From contig JASKMD010000003.1 of NCBI GenBank assembly GCA_030144725.1, positions 21,501,937 through 21,565,936 of the forward strand: a DNA stretch of 64,000 nt, given 5' to 3'. A program made the translations under genes and the position numbers. The notes beneath the pieces were generated by a model. The model made no database searches. It had not been told where the DNA came from and was given only the letters and a program-made list of their open reading frames with translations. Positions 1 through 10,879 of the stretch are shown here, piece after piece (within the stretch, counting starts at the first letter, position 1; each line of letters opens with the position of its first letter). Source of the DNA: Haematococcus lacustris (taxonomy: Eukaryota > Chlorophyta > Chlorophyceae > Chlamydomonadales > Haematococcaceae).

Positions 1-350
1 CTATCTGTACAGATTTACTCTACGGGCATCTGTACAAATTAATTATAGGTGTATCTGTACAGATACTTATTATCGCCATCTGTACAGATACATACCCCCG
101 GCATCTGTACAGATAACCTCTCAAAATCTGTACAGATGTTACCTTAACGCTATCTGTACAGATTTACCTATAAATATTTGTACAGATTCACGTATCTGTA
201 CAGATATTCCAAAATAATCTGTACAGATGACAACAAGTGGTATCTGTACAGATGCAAGGAAGGCATCTGTACAGATGCCGTATATCCTTGTGGCCATCGA
301 CATGCATCTGTACAGATGGCGGGCCCATTAGACGGGCATCTGTACAGATT
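1..350. repeat. Array of the 12-bp palindrome ATCTGTACAGAT
   Basis: The perfect palindrome ATCTGTACAGAT recurs about 12 times (for example 3-14, 53-64, 78-89, 103-114, 126-137, 242-253, 338-349), plus imperfect copies near 29 and 175. Copies are spaced mostly 23-35 bp apart with unrelated sequence between them. ORFs across it are artefacts. The layout (short palindrome at near-regular spacing) matches the subterminal arrays of the transposons at 36-58 kb, so it may be the subterminal part of an element whose end lies left of the window; that link is inference. Confidence 0.9.
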
Positions 351-798
351 CCCAAAAAGGGGGGGTAACCTCGCGCGCGGATTGTTGTATCTTCGCAACC
401 GCTGCGAGTTAGGACTTCATTCAAGAGCGAGGTCCCCCTTAAACTCAACGCTCTATCGTTCTATCGGAGCAGAATGTCCTTCCGATGCAAAAAAGAACCT
501 CGCGTCGGCCTTATTTATCGTGAGTGCTCCTACCCACCCCCTCCCCTCCCCATTGCAACCTTCGCCCCCTCCCACCATCCTCCTCCCACACCACAGAGGG
601 GCGGTGGCATGGAGCAGCAACCCTCCCCAGCCAGGCAGCAAGTGCGAAAGGCGAAAGGCAAGTAGTTAGCAGCGTGCAGGCAGTAGGTCTCTCCACTCTG
701 CTGCCGGCACCACTCAGTAGCGTGCTCATGCTGCTTGCCACTGATGCTGCTAATGTGCTTGCTGATCCAAACCAAGCTCTTGCCTGCTTTCAGTGAGA
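351..798. other. Gene-free stretch
   Basis: Pyrimidine-rich sequence (530-600) and unique DNA. I see no supported gene, terminus or RNA here. Confidence 0.5.
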
Positions 799-848
799 GT
801 GCTGGTTGCCAGCCAGTGCTGGTTGCAGACCAGTGCTGGTTGCCAGCC
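799..848. repeat. Left half of a CCAGTGCTGGTT repeat split by the retrotransposon
   Basis: Three degenerate copies of the CCAGTGCTGGTTGC motif lie here, and four more follow the 3' LTR at 7127-7195. The LTR element therefore inserted into a pre-existing array related to the AACCAGTACTGGTT array at 7.7-8.6 kb. Confidence 0.75.
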
Positions 849-1282
849 TGTAGTGGACATGCGCAGCATGGGCGGCTTGCATCTTTTAAACTGACTTGCA
901 TGTCTGATCTTTAGCGAACTGAGTACTTGTTCTTTTCTTATAGTGGATGCTTCTGTTGTTCTCTGTGCAAGGTGCTCCGAACCTAGGCGGATGCACCGAG
1001 CACAGAAGTTCACAGTTTACGTACACCTTTTCCCTTTACACGTGGATGACTAAGAATGTGAATGGTTTTCAGTACTTAAGGCTCTGTGAGGGCAGAGACA
1101 GGCACCTTGGCTCAGAACTCTATCTGACCCCGGGTCCTGTCTCGTTCTCCCGCCCTCACAGGTAAGCCGTGCTCTGTTGGTCATCTCTGCTATGTTGTAA
1201 CCTTGGCTCAGAACTCTATCCGACCCCGGGTCCTGTCTCGCTCTCCCGCCCTCACAGGCTCCCTGGTCTCAGCTCCGTTACA
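849..1282 (+). repeat. 5' LTR
   Basis: 434 bp, aligned base for base with 6688-7121 (offset 5839). The only difference I found is C at 1221 versus T at 7060. The LTR contains an internal duplication: the segment from CCTTGGCTCAGAACTCTATC to CCCGCCCTCACAGG occurs at about 1108-1161 and 1201-1258. A TGTAA motif at 1196-1200 is a candidate algal-type poly(A) signal. Confidence 0.95.
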
Positions 1283-1283
1283 T

Positions 1284-1301
1284 TGGTGCCTTCTCTCTCG
1301 G
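1284..1301 (+). other. Primer-binding site (PBS)
   Basis: One base after the 5' LTR the sequence starts TGGTGCC, the complement of a tRNA 3' end GGCACCA. This is the normal position and TGG start of a retrotransposon PBS. I cannot tell which tRNA is the primer. Confidence 0.65.
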
Positions 1302-1409
1302 GAACCGCAGTGCTCTTCCCTCGTCTCTCCCACTCCACCGCTCCTCTCTCCCACTCCGCATTCTCTCCGATAATCCCGCGCCGCCACGAACGCGGAAGAG
1401 ATCGCTCAG

Positions 1410-2315
1410 ATGCAACGCGTATTTTCGGAGCAGCAGGCCACAATCCAGCGGCTGGAACAGCAGCTCGCGCAACTGTCCCTGCAGCAAACCACTCCGGCGG
1501 CGCCCGCGCCTGCTCCTGCTCCTGCTCCTCCTCCTACTCCCGCTCCTGCCCCACAGCAGCGTATGCCCCGTGCCAATCCACCCGCCACTTTCTCTGGAAG
1601 CCGCACCACGGACGTGGCGGCTTGGCTATTCGCAGTGGATCTCTTTTTCACTATCGCCGAGCTGACGGACGCCCAACGGATCGTCTACGTCGCCACCCTC
1701 CTCTCCGGCCATGCTCTCCTGTGGTACCGCAGCAGCGTCAGCTCTTTCACCTCCTGGACGTGTTTTGTCGCTGCGTTCGAGCGGCAGTTCGCGCCCGTCA
1801 ACCGGCTGCGCCATGCAAGGGACCGCTTGGCAGCTCTCACCCAAACGAGCTCCGTGCGGCGGTACCTTGGCGAGTTCACAGCGCTCTGCCTGGAGGTCAC
1901 GGACCTCTCGCCCGCCGAACAGCTCGACCGGTTCATCCGGGGCCTCAAGCCCTCAGTGCGGCGTGAGCTGGAGCTGCGCGAGCCAACCTCTTTCTCCGAA
2001 GCCTCCACCATCGCGGATCGGGTGGACGCCATCTCCTATTTCACCTCAGCCTCCCGCTCCTCCTATCGCCCTCCCTCCACTCCCCGCCCTTCCCGCCCTG
2101 AGACTGCCGCGGTGCCCATGGAGCTGGACGCCATGCTCCACACCAGCCCAAGCCGCAGCCGTGGCACTCGTCTCTCCGATGCTCAGCGTGCGGCTCTGCG
2201 GGACAGCAAGGCGTGCTTCTACTGCCGCAAGGCGGGGCACACCATGAAGGACTGCCCCATCCGCCCTCCCCGCCCAAACGTCAGCAGCGGCCCACGGAAG
2301 GGGGACCGCCGCTAG
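1410..2315 (+). CDS. gag: Gag polyprotein of the Ty3/Gypsy element
   Basis: 301 aa. This is the structural capsid/nucleocapsid protein that packages the element RNA. The N-terminus is Gln-rich and coiled-coil-like (about residues 1-30), followed by a Pro/Ala-rich linker (30-50) and a retrotransposon-gag-type helical region (about 55-200). A CCHC zinc knuckle C-x2-C-x4-H-x4-C follows at residues 269-282 near the C-terminus. The first ATG in this frame after the LTR leader is taken as start. The stop at 2313-2315 lies inside the overlapping pol frame, and a slippery heptamer sits 34 nt before it. Confidence 0.92.
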   Translation: MQRVFSEQQATIQRLEQQLAQLSLQQTTPAAPAPAPAPAPPPTPAPAPQQRMPRANPPATFSGSRTTDVAAWLFAVDLFFTIAELTDAQRIVYVATLLSGHALLWYRSSVSSFTSWTCFVAAFERQFAPVNRLRHARDRLAALTQTSSVRRYLGEFTALCLEVTDLSPAEQLDRFIRGLKPSVRRELELREPTSFSEASTIADRVDAISYFTSASRSSYRPPSTPRPSRPETAAVPMELDAMLHTSPSRSRGTRLSDAQRAALRDSKACFYCRKAGHTMKDCPIRPPRPNVSSGPRKGDRR

Positions 2316-5300
2316 ACGTCGCCTTCCGGACCCTCCCACCACCCCCTTCCACCACCCCCTCCCACCCCCTCCCACCCCCTCTCACCACCCCCTCCCAGCC
2401 CCTCTGCTTTTCCACCTCCTCTCCTTGTCCTCCCCGGTGCGCTCGTCCCCACCGCGCACCTTACTTCCTCCTCCCTGCCCCTGCACCCTCCTACCCTGGT
2501 CTGCATTCCACCTGCCAGCCGTACACTGGTAAGGTGGACACTGCTGGCCGGCCCTCCCTGCAGGTTGTCAGATCCATGCCCTTACCCCTGCAGCATGTTA
2601 GACCTGCTGGCAGCATTCTGAAGCAGCCTTCTATGGCTGGCTCCATGCCACCGGGACGACCTCGTAAGGTCGTGCGGTTCTCCCTGCCCCTACCTGCAGC
2701 TCTAGGTGGCAGCCCTCCTCGCCCTCCCCAGCCTGGCCGGACAGCCCGCCCAGCTGTGTTGCAGCGTGCCAATGCTGATGCACCTGCCTTCCTCCATGTC
2801 AACCCCTTTGCCGTGTTGGCTGTTCAGGACCAGCCGCCGGCCGATTCTCTCGCTCCCCGGTCCTTACCTCCTCCCCCTGCCCCTCCGTGTTCCCCTCCTG
2901 CTCCTTGTCCTTCCCGCACCTCCCCGCCCACTCCCACCCCTACCCCCACCCCTTCCCCCGCTGCTGCGCCCTCTCCCATCGTGCTCACTTCCCTTTCAGC
3001 CAGTAGCAGCAGCCCCTCCTCAGAGCTGATCATCCTCCATGGCACCTTTGCTGGTCACCCAGCCAGGTTCATGGTGGACAGCGGCGCCACCGGGAACATC
3101 GTCAGCCAGCAGTACCTCATGCGCAATGGGCTGCACTTGGCTACCACCCCCTCCCCCCGTCGCCTCCTCCTCCCAGGCCCCAAACACACTACCCTACCCA
3201 CCTACACCCTCCCACCGTGCTCCATCCGCATGGGTACCTACCGCGATCGCTTACAGCTCTCCATGGCAAACATCCCTAACCCTTCCTTTGACATCGTCCT
3301 CGGCAAGCCGTGGCTGGCAGCCAAGAACCCGTGTGTGGACTGGATCAACAACGTCGTACGCCTGGATCACGCCGGCTCCACCCACACCCTGACCCCACCC
3401 CCACTCACCCCACTCCAAGCGGATCAGCTAAACCTGCTGTCGGCGCCACGCTTCCGCCGGGCAGCGCGGCATGATGAGGTCTTCATGGCCCTGCTCACCC
3501 AGCAGCCCAACCCCTCTACCTCACCCTCTTCCTCCGCCCCTGCCCCTGATCCACCCCCTCTCCACCCCAAGGCGGCAGCACTGGTGCAGCAATACCCCTC
3601 TGTCTTTCCCAAGGAGCTGCCTGCAGTCCAGGACATGCCCCGCCGCTCCGTGGACCACACCATCCATCTCACCGGCCCTGCCCCCTCCCCCCGTCCCATC
3701 TACCGCATGTCGCAGCCAGAGCTGGACCAGCTGAAGAAGCAGCTGGACGACCTCCTGGCCAAGGGTTTCATCCGGCCATCCACCTCCCCCTTTGCTGCCC
3801 CTGTGTTGTTTGTGCGCAAGAAGGACGGCAGCCTGCGCCTCTGTGTGGACTTCCGTGCCCTCAACCAGCAGACCCTCAAGAACCGTTACCCCCTCCCCCG
3901 CATCGATGATCTGCTGGACCAGCTGTCAGGTGCCCAGGTCTTTTCCAAGATCGACCTCCGGTCTGGGTATCACCAGATCAGGGTGGCTGAGGACGACATC
4001 CCCAAGACCGCCTTCCGCACCCGGTACGGGCACTATGAATTCACTGTCCTCCCCTTTGGTCTTTGCAATGCCCCTGCCACCTTCCAGCAGCTGATGAACG
4101 ATGTCTTCAAGCCCCACCTGGATGACTTTGTGCTTGTCTACCTGGACGACATCCTTGTCTTCTCCAAGTCAGCCGCTGACCACGAGCGCCACCTCCACCT
4201 TACCCTCTCTCTCTTGCGGCAGCACCAGCTGTGCGCCAACCTGGCCAAGTGCGCATTCTGGCTGGACACCGTGGACTTCCTTGGCCACATCGTCTCCGCC
4301 GCCGGCATCCAGCCAGACCCCACCAAGGTCAAGGCTGTGCTGGACTGGCCTGCCCCACAGGACAAGCACCAGCTACGGTCGTTCCTCGGCACCGCCAACT
4401 ACTACCGGCGTCTCCTACACCACCATGCCCACCGTGTTCTCCCTCTCACCGACCTGCTGCGTGATGAGCAGCCATGGCGTTGGGGCGAGGCTGAGCAGCG
4501 AGCCTTTGCCGACATCAAGGCAGCCATGGCCAGCTCCCCCGTCGTGCGTCCCCCTGACTTCTCCCTCCCCTTTACTGTCAAGACTGATGCCTCCCTCTTT
4601 GCCATTGGTGCCGTGCTTACCCAACAGGACTCCTCCGGCGCCGAGTACGTGGTGGCCTACGAGAGCCGCAAGCTCAACCCGGCTCAGGTCAACTACCCAG
4701 CCCATGAGCGTGAGCTCCTGGCTGTGCTCCATGCCCTCACCACCTGGCGCCACTACCTCCTAGGTCGTCCCTTCATTGTGGAGACTGACAACAGCGCCAC
4801 CACCCATGTGCTCACCCAGTCCAACCTCACCGGGCGCCAGATGCGGTGGACCCAGCGCCTTGCGGAGTTTGACATCACCTTTGTGCACAAGGCTGGCAAG
4901 CACCACACCGTACCAGATGCCCTCTCCCGTCGCCCTGACCACCAACTCACCGCCCTCTCCATCGTTGACCCTGACCCCTCCTTCTTCTCCACCTTTGACC
5001 GCCATGCGCCCGAGGACCCGGCCTACCAAGCAGCCCTGTCCCAGGTCCTCTCCCCCCCTTCACCCTCCAGCCCTACCCACCTGCAGGTCATTGAAAGCCG
5101 CCTCTACACCACCTCCACCCCTCCCCGCCTCTACATCCCCTCCTCCCCTCTCCGCGCCCAGCTGTTGCATGAAGCTCATGACGCCCACACCGCTGCCCAC
5201 CTAGGGCGTGCCAAGACTCTGGAGCGGTTGCAGCGTCACTTCTATTGGCCGCAGATGCACAAGACCGTCCAGGAGTACGTGCGCACATGCGACAAGTGCC

Positions 5301-6646
5301 AGCGCAACAAGGCCACTAACCAGCTGCCCCCTGGCCTGCTACAGCCCCTCCCCATCCCCTCCCGCAATTGGCAGCAGGTCAGCATGGACTTCATTGGGCC
5401 CCTTCCAGCTACTCCCCGCGGCCACACCATGATCTTCACCATCGTCGACAAGCTCAGCAAGATGATCCACCTCATCCCCACCACCACCACCGCCACCGCC
5501 CAGGACACCGCCCGCCTCTTCTTTGACCACATCTTCAAGCACCACGGCCTGCCGGAGGCCATCATCTCTGACCGTGACCCTAAGTTCACTTCCGACTTCT
5601 GGACCTCCCTCTTCCACCTCACCGGCACCCGGCTCCTCCTCTCCTCTGCCTACCACCCCCAGACCGACGGCCAGACAGAGCGCGCCAACCGCATTGTGGA
5701 GGACATGCTGCGGCCCTACGTCAACGACCACAAGACTGACTGGGACCAGCACCTTGCAGCCGTGGAGTTTGCCTACAACAACTCTGAGCACGCTGGCACC
5801 GGCTTCACCCCCTTCTACCTCAACTACGGCCAACACCCCACCACACCCTCTGCTCTCTTGCTCCCCACTCCCACCCTTGTGCCCAGCCAGGCAGCCGAGG
5901 ACTTCGTCACCTCCATGCGCAACAACCTTACCGCCGCCCGCTCAGCCCTGCAGCGCTCCATTGACACCCAGAAGCTGCATGCTGACCAGCACCGCCGCCA
6001 TGAGGAGTTTGAGGTCGGTGATCTTGTGCTGCTCAGCTGTGCCAACCTGAACCTGCAGACTGCTGTCAACAGCGCCAAGCTCCAGCCTCGCTTTGTGGGG
6101 CCCTTCAAGGTCCTGGCCAAGCACTCCCCGGTCTCCTACAAGCTCGACCTCCCTTCCTCCATGCGTACCCTCCCCACCTTCCACATCAGCCGCCTACGCC
6201 ACTACCTTTCCTCCTCCTCTTTCCCTGAGCGCACCGTGGAGCTTCAGCCTTCGCCCGTGATCATCGACGGCGAGGCTTACTTCACGGTGGAAGCCATCCT
6301 GGGTCGTCGCTGGAACGACGCGCAGCACGCTTTTCAGTACCTCATCAAGTGGGCTGGCTACGACGACTCCTTCAACTCCTGGGAGTGGGGCCCAGCACTC
6401 GCGCAGCAGGACGCGGTCGCCGCCTTAATCCGGGATTACACCGCCCGCCATCATGCCCCGGTTGACGACGACCCTGCCTGCCAAGTCTGCGCCAGCCGTT
6501 CACCACGGCCTCCAATGTTGCTTTGTGATCAATGCGACAAGGGTTTTCACATCACGTGCCTGTCACCCCCACTTCGTTCTGTGCCTCGTGGTGCCTGGCT
6601 TTGTCATCAGTGCAAGCAAGCTAAGGCTCCCAAGAAGCGCAGGTAG
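2213..6646 (+). CDS. pol: Pol polyprotein: protease, RT, RNase H, integrase, chromodomain, PHD finger
   Basis: The frame is open from 1967; translation probably enters by -1 frameshift at 2273-2279, not at the ATG at 2213, giving a gag-pol of about 1,745 aa. Positions below are counted from 2213. The aspartic protease has DSGA at 289-292. The reverse transcriptase has YLDD at 643-646. RNase H has its first Asp at about 792. Integrase has an HHCC zinc domain at about 985-1030 and catalytic D1059, D1120 and E1156 (a D,D-35-E spacing). A chromodomain spans about 1350-1405. A C-terminal PHD finger (Cys pairs and a His-x2-Cys, about 1420-1467) ends the protein. The chromodomain is a chromovirus trait that targets chromatin. 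The added PHD finger, another histone-tail reader fold, is unusual to me. Confidence 0.95.
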   Translation: MLLLPQGGAHHEGLPHPPSPPKRQQRPTEGGPPLDVAFRTLPPPPSTTPSHPLPPPLTTPSQPLCFSTSSPCPPRCARPHRAPYFLLPAPAPSYPGLHSTCQPYTGKVDTAGRPSLQVVRSMPLPLQHVRPAGSILKQPSMAGSMPPGRPRKVVRFSLPLPAALGGSPPRPPQPGRTARPAVLQRANADAPAFLHVNPFAVLAVQDQPPADSLAPRSLPPPPAPPCSPPAPCPSRTSPPTPTPTPTPSPAAAPSPIVLTSLSASSSSPSSELIILHGTFAGHPARFMVDSGATGNIVSQQYLMRNGLHLATTPSPRRLLLPGPKHTTLPTYTLPPCSIRMGTYRDRLQLSMANIPNPSFDIVLGKPWLAAKNPCVDWINNVVRLDHAGSTHTLTPPPLTPLQADQLNLLSAPRFRRAARHDEVFMALLTQQPNPSTSPSSSAPAPDPPPLHPKAAALVQQYPSVFPKELPAVQDMPRRSVDHTIHLTGPAPSPRPIYRMSQPELDQLKKQLDDLLAKGFIRPSTSPFAAPVLFVRKKDGSLRLCVDFRALNQQTLKNRYPLPRIDDLLDQLSGAQVFSKIDLRSGYHQIRVAEDDIPKTAFRTRYGHYEFTVLPFGLCNAPATFQQLMNDVFKPHLDDFVLVYLDDILVFSKSAADHERHLHLTLSLLRQHQLCANLAKCAFWLDTVDFLGHIVSAAGIQPDPTKVKAVLDWPAPQDKHQLRSFLGTANYYRRLLHHHAHRVLPLTDLLRDEQPWRWGEAEQRAFADIKAAMASSPVVRPPDFSLPFTVKTDASLFAIGAVLTQQDSSGAEYVVAYESRKLNPAQVNYPAHERELLAVLHALTTWRHYLLGRPFIVETDNSATTHVLTQSNLTGRQMRWTQRLAEFDITFVHKAGKHHTVPDALSRRPDHQLTALSIVDPDPSFFSTFDRHAPEDPAYQAALSQVLSPPSPSSPTHLQVIESRLYTTSTPPRLYIPSSPLRAQLLHEAHDAHTAAHLGRAKTLERLQRHFYWPQMHKTVQEYVRTCDKCQRNKATNQLPPGLLQPLPIPSRNWQQVSMDFIGPLPATPRGHTMIFTIVDKLSKMIHLIPTTTTATAQDTARLFFDHIFKHHGLPEAIISDRDPKFTSDFWTSLFHLTGTRLLLSSAYHPQTDGQTERANRIVEDMLRPYVNDHKTDWDQHLAAVEFAYNNSEHAGTGFTPFYLNYGQHPTTPSALLLPTPTLVPSQAAEDFVTSMRNNLTAARSALQRSIDTQKLHADQHRRHEEFEVGDLVLLSCANLNLQTAVNSAKLQPRFVGPFKVLAKHSPVSYKLDLPSSMRTLPTFHISRLRHYLSSSSFPERTVELQPSPVIIDGEAYFTVEAILGRRWNDAQHAFQYLIKWAGYDDSFNSWEWGPALAQQDAVAALIRDYTARHHAPVDDDPACQVCASRSPRPPMLLCDQCDKGFHITCLSPPLRSVPRGAWLCHQCKQAKAPKKRR
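2273..2313 (+). promoter_or_regulatory. Programmed -1 ribosomal frameshift signal between gag and pol
   Basis: The heptamer C CCA AAC (2273-2279) is in the exact gag phase for the canonical X XXY YYZ rule; CCA and AAC are gag codons. Slipping back one base gives CCC AAA and enters the pol frame. After a 6-nt spacer, AGCGGC (2286-2291) can pair with GCCGCT (2308-2313). That is the right distance for a stimulatory stem-loop or pseudoknot. The stem prediction is by eye. Confidence 0.8.
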
Positions 6647-6675
6647 CATGTTTAGAGGCTAAACATCTTTTTTCC

Positions 6676-6687
6676 AGGGGGGGTGAA
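6676..6687 (+). other. Polypurine tract
   Basis: AGGGGGGGTGAA lies immediately before the 3' LTR, where plus-strand DNA synthesis would be primed. Confidence 0.8.
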
Positions 6688-7121
6688 TGTAGTGGACATG
6701 CGCAGCATGGGCGGCTTGCATCTTTTAAACTGACTTGCATGTCTGATCTTTAGCGAACTGAGTACTTGTTCTTTTCTTATAGTGGATGCTTCTGTTGTTC
6801 TCTGTGCAAGGTGCTCCGAACCTAGGCGGATGCACCGAGCACAGAAGTTCACAGTTTACGTACACCTTTTCCCTTTACACGTGGATGACTAAGAATGTGA
6901 ATGGTTTTCAGTACTTAAGGCTCTGTGAGGGCAGAGACAGGCACCTTGGCTCAGAACTCTATCTGACCCCGGGTCCTGTCTCGTTCTCCCGCCCTCACAG
7001 GTAAGCCGTGCTCTGTTGGTCATCTCTGCTATGTTGTAACCTTGGCTCAGAACTCTATCTGACCCCGGGTCCTGTCTCGCTCTCCCGCCCTCACAGGCTC
7101 CCTGGTCTCAGCTCCGTTACA
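6688..7121 (+). repeat. 3' LTR
   Basis: 434 bp, nearly identical to the 5' LTR and ending ...GTTACA, followed by the CAGCC target duplication. TGTAA at 7035-7039 is a candidate poly(A) signal for the element transcript. Confidence 0.95.
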
Positions 7122-7199
7122 CAGCCAGTGCTGGTTGCAAACCAGTGCTGGTTGTAAACCAATGCTGGTCACAGCCAGTGCTGGTTACATCCCAGTGCA

Positions 7200-7720
7200 G
7201 GATGCCTCACAGTAATGTGTGTCATGCATTGTAGTCATTGGGTCCAGTAGAGCATTGTATGTAAGATTAATCTGTGTTACTTCGCTTAGGGGCTGGAGCG
7301 TGGACGAGTACCTTCATTACCTCAAGGTCGTTGGACCCTATTAAGAAGAGGGCGTTGACTTAGGTCAACCAGCACATGAGATTGTGGAGGGTGTTAGTTG
7401 GCGCTACATAGCTTGATGATTGTATGGCGCTGTGTGCTATGTGATAACCAGGAGTGGGTCATGGCATATGCATGTTGTCCTCATGGTGATATGTACTCTG
7501 TATACCTTGCAACATCAGTAGCTCAGTGTCACGTGTAAGTACATCCAATGGCTCTAGCCTAACGTATAATAATTAATCTCCAACTTGGTAAATGTTTCTA
7601 AGCAAGCCCCCTCCTTCAGCCCTTCACCCAGCCTTTCAGCACTTGAGGGGTCACACAGTAATGGATGAGGGTCACACTGTACTAGATAGTGTGTGTTGTC
7701 GCTGCCCTCCTAGTTGGGTG
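7200..7720. other. Gene-free spacer
   Basis: Unique AT-richer sequence between the retrotransposon and the palindromic array. No gene or terminus is recognisable. Confidence 0.45.
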
Positions 7721-7721
7721 T

Positions 7722-8704
7722 CAGCCAGTACAAGTTGGGGGTCAGCCAATACTGGTTGGGTGTCAGCCAATACTGGTTGGAGGTTAGCCAGTACTGGCTG
7801 GGGTGAACCAGTACTGGTTAAATTTTTGTAAATTTTTTAATTTGGGGGGGTGTGTGAACCAGTACTGGTTTGGTGTGAACCAGTACTGGCTGATCACCAA
7901 CCAGTACTGGTTTGGTGTGAACCAGTACTGGTTGGGGGTGAACCAGTACTGGCTGGGGTGAACCAGTACTGGTTAAATTTTTGTAATTTTTTTATTTTGG
8001 GGGGGGGGTATGAACCAGTACAGGTTTGGTGTGAACCAGTACTGGCTGATCACCAACCAGTACTGGTTTGGTGTGAACCAGTACTGGTTGGGGGTGAACC
8101 AGTACTGGCTGGGGTGAACCAGTACTGTTTAGGAATAAACCAGTACTGTTTAGGAATAAACCAGTACTGGTTGGGAATATACCAGTACTGGTTGGGGGTA
8201 AACCAGTACTGGTTGGGAATAAACCAGTACTGGTTGGGAATGAACCAGTACTGTTTAGGAATATACCAGTACTGGTTGGGAATAAACCAGTATTGGTTAG
8301 GAATAAACCAGTACTGGTTGGGAATAAACCAGTACTGGTTGGAATAAACCAGTACTGGTTGGGAATAAACCAGTACTGGTTGGGAATAAACCAGTACTGA
8401 TTGGGGGTAAACCAATACTGGATAGGAATAAACCAGTACTGGTTGGGAATAAACCAGTACTGGTTGGGAATAAACCAGTACTGGTTGGGAATAAACCAGT
8501 ACTGGTTGGGGGTAAACCAGCAACGGTTGGGAGGCAACCAGTACTGGTTGGGGGTGGACCAGTACTGGTTTTCTCGTATCTCCTCAGCCCGATTTTTCCT
8601 CGATTTTAGGTTTACACCCCCATTCTTAGAACCGCTAAAAAATACAATCCATCAAGCCACTTTGTCAAAAAATTCAACTTTTCTCATGAACTTTTCTGCG
8701 AGTG
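7722..8704. repeat. Array of the 14-bp palindrome AACCAGTACTGGTT with a CACTC-type terminus
   Basis: More than 30 copies of AACCAGTACTGGTT or close variants occur every 22-24 bp from 7722 to 8573. A block of about 170 bp is itself duplicated (7801-7985 and 7970-8120). The following 130 bp is unique and ends in GCGAGTG at 8704. There the sequence joins a segment shared with 35.29 kb (CACATGCCATAGCCCC...). That junction looks like the outer end of an element with the same CACTCG... terminus as the transposons at 36-58 kb. The other end was not found. Confidence 0.8.
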
Positions 8705-8885
8705 ACACCATTGCACATGCCATAGCCCCAACCCTGGCAGCGGCGGTAGCAATCCCTGGTGGCTGAGCTGGTCGTGTTGTCGGGCGCCCCTGCTGGCTGC
8801 GCTGCAGGTGAAGCCCAAGACGGCCACACTGATCACGGCAGAGGACCTGGAGGTCAGCGGCATGAGCGGTTGCACCCGGGGTTGG
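8705..8885 (+). pseudogene. Fragment of PP2A B''/TON2-like exon
   Basis: DNA from 8713 to about 8870 closely matches 35297-35450, including the codons for KPKT.TLITAEDLEVSGMSG. After that the reading diverges into unrelated sequence. No splice-competent neighbours are present. It is an isolated copy of one exon and its upstream intron, most likely moved by segmental duplication. Confidence 0.6.
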
Positions 8886-10499
8886 GCGGAGGCAGACGCG
8901 CTATGGGAGCAGGCTGAGCAGGTTTATGAGGGAGGAGGTGGCGATGGTGAGGCCATGCTTCCCAGCAGCAGCCACCACACAGCTAAGCGAGACAGTGAAG
9001 CCCAGGAGAACATCCAGGTCTGCAGGCTGCTCCCAGATGCTGGCAGCACTGCCTGGTGTGCTGAACGGCAGCGAATGGGGACCAAGGCGGGTTGAAGCAG
9101 ATGTGGCTGGGCGTGTAACGAGCAGGCATCATATGAGAGCAATAGAAGAGGAGCAGGAGGAAGCAGGGGAGGGGCAGGCGGCTATGACGCCTGCAAGCTT
9201 GTGGCCCTCAATCCAGGCCACCGGGCAGCCAGCTGTGTCCAGCTACAGGCAAAGGCTGCAGCTCTTGTTGTCCCAACAGCGCTGCCCTGCACCGTATGAG
9301 TGTGCTGCCTCTGCTGCGGCCAGCTGGGATGATTAGGAGCAGCAGTCGGGGCATGGGGAGCAGGGCCCTCACCACCAGCGCCAGCCAACCTGGCAGCTTC
9401 CTCGCGAGCAGGCTGCTGTGGTGCAAGGAGGCTGCTGTGGCTTGCACCACAAGGGACAAGCAGCCCCAGGTGCAGCAGCAGGTGGTGTAGCCTCTCGACA
9501 TCAGTGACGAGGACGGCAATGGCTGGCAGGGGTCAGAACCATTTGGGTGGTGAGAGGGTGGTGAGTGCATTGATGTTGATGAGGGCCTGGCACAGCAGTC
9601 TGTGAGGGTGAGGCGCAGGGCTGTGGCTGGGAATGCCAGCCGGCCATGTGCAGCATGGCCCTCAGGGGTGCCTGTGGAGGGCTGGCAGCCTGCTGGAGCT
9701 GAAGGGGCTGGACCACTGCCTCACCCGCATTCGGGGAGCCTGCCTGGGGTGCACGTGTGTCCCCCCTTGGCTGACTGTATGCATTGGGGTGTTTTACCTA
9801 CATATTAGTGTGAGAGTGAGCAAAGTGGACAGCGAGCAGGATGCGGTGAGACAGGGCAGACAGGACAAGCAGGAAGGGCTTAGGTCATGGCTATGATTGA
9901 TGTAGGTGGGCTTGTACTATGTAAGCAGGTGACAGGATGTCAGCGTTGGCCTGGTTGTGCATGTTTGTCCACAAGCAGTGTCAGCTGCAAGGATGACAAG
10001 GCGAAGGTATGAAAGTGGTCGTTGCTACTGCTTGTGTGTGGTGGTGGTGTGGTTGGGCTTGGTGGTCGTTTGCTACAGTCCTCAAGATGGTGCAGCTCAG
10101 TTGCGGTGCATCAGCACACGAGCAACACAAGGCGCAAGTCAGCCACTGTGTCTGACTGCCGCTGCACACTTTATTGTACCCTGTCTATTTGTGCAGCAGC
10201 CTGCAACGATATGGCGCACATGGGAATGCCACACTGTCAGTGAGAGGTCGGATGTAACGGGGAGAAGCCACAGGAATCCGGGAGTGCGGTGACACGCACT
10301 TGAGTCTTACACCGAATGTCTCAATACAAGTGTCATGAGCTTAAAACAAGGTAGCTCGCACCGTCTCACAAATCTAGAAAGTCCCATGCAGAAAACAGAA
10401 GATATGTAAACCGGCATGATATGTAAAGATACCACCGCTGCCAGGCTGCATGGACGCCCCAGGGTCGATAGGATCCCAAACACGGTCGGTAAGATCCCA
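8886..10499. other. Gene-free stretch
   Basis: Several open frames exist on both strands but none shows a domain, repeat family link or convincing splice sites. Short GT-rich microsatellite-like sequence lies near 10030-10070. Confidence 0.4.
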
Positions 10500-10649
10500 A
10501 ACAGGACCCTGCGCAGGGTGGGCAGGACCCCTTTACAGGGTTTGTGCATTGTTGAATCGTTACAACATCGGCCTTTCATGGGGCTATCCGTGGTATGCCT
10601 CCCGGTTGAATATCATCTAGGCCACTTCCGGTCTTAATCGGCGCGAGTG
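10500..10649 (-). mobile_element. Right-terminus remnant of the CACTC-ended transposon family
   Basis: The stretch from GGACCCTGCGCAGGG (10502) to GGCGCGAGTG (10649) parallels the right ends of the large elements (56735-56889 and 58190-58344): the same order of CGGCCTTTC.TGGGGCTATC, TATGCCTCCCGG, and TTAATCGGCGCGAGTG. Beyond 10649 the sequence returns to the F-box flanking repeat (CAAGGCTGTCAGG), fixing the boundary. I could not identify its left end. Confidence 0.65.
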
Positions 10650-10879
10650 CAAGGCTGTCAGGATGTGAGGGCGCTAGTAGCAGCAGAAGCCCAGGTGTTC
10701 AGCCCAACTGGGTATAGGGCGTAGGGCTGGTAGGGTGCAGGTGGGCAGGCTGCAGTGCAAGCCCCTCCCACACCCCTACCCCACCCTGCTGCTCCAGGCA
10801 TGGCCTGCATGCTAGCAGAAAGCAGACCAGGCACCCCGCAATGTAGACAAGGCACCTCCAAGCAGCACGCCCACAGTGG

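Larger units (their letters stand above)
849..7121 (+). mobile_element. Complete Ty3/Gypsy chromovirus-type LTR retrotransposon
   Basis: This is a 6,273-bp element with 434-bp direct LTRs (849-1282 and 6688-7121), each TGT...ACA. It is flanked by a perfect 5-bp target duplication CAGCC (844-848 and 7122-7126). Order is LTR, primer-binding site, gag, pol (protease, RT, RNase H, integrase, chromodomain, PHD finger), polypurine tract, LTR. The protease-RT-RNaseH-integrase order and the C-terminal chromodomain place it in the Ty3/Gypsy chromoviruses. Both reading frames are intact and the LTRs are almost identical, so the insertion is young and could still be active. No envelope-like ORF is present. 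Confidence 0.97.

Noticed and set aside
1..350. CRISPR-like regular repeats
   Set aside because: The repeat is a 12-bp perfect palindrome with irregular short spacing in an intron-bearing eukaryotic genome; no cas genes.
1169..1966. 265-residue ORF overlapping the gag start in the pol frame
   Set aside because: It begins in the LTR, overlaps the better supported gag frame and has no domain; it only shows that the pol frame is open or nearly so upstream.
2213..2215. ATG at 2213 as the true pol start
   Set aside because: It lies inside gag upstream of a perfectly phased slippery site; frameshifting explains expression better.
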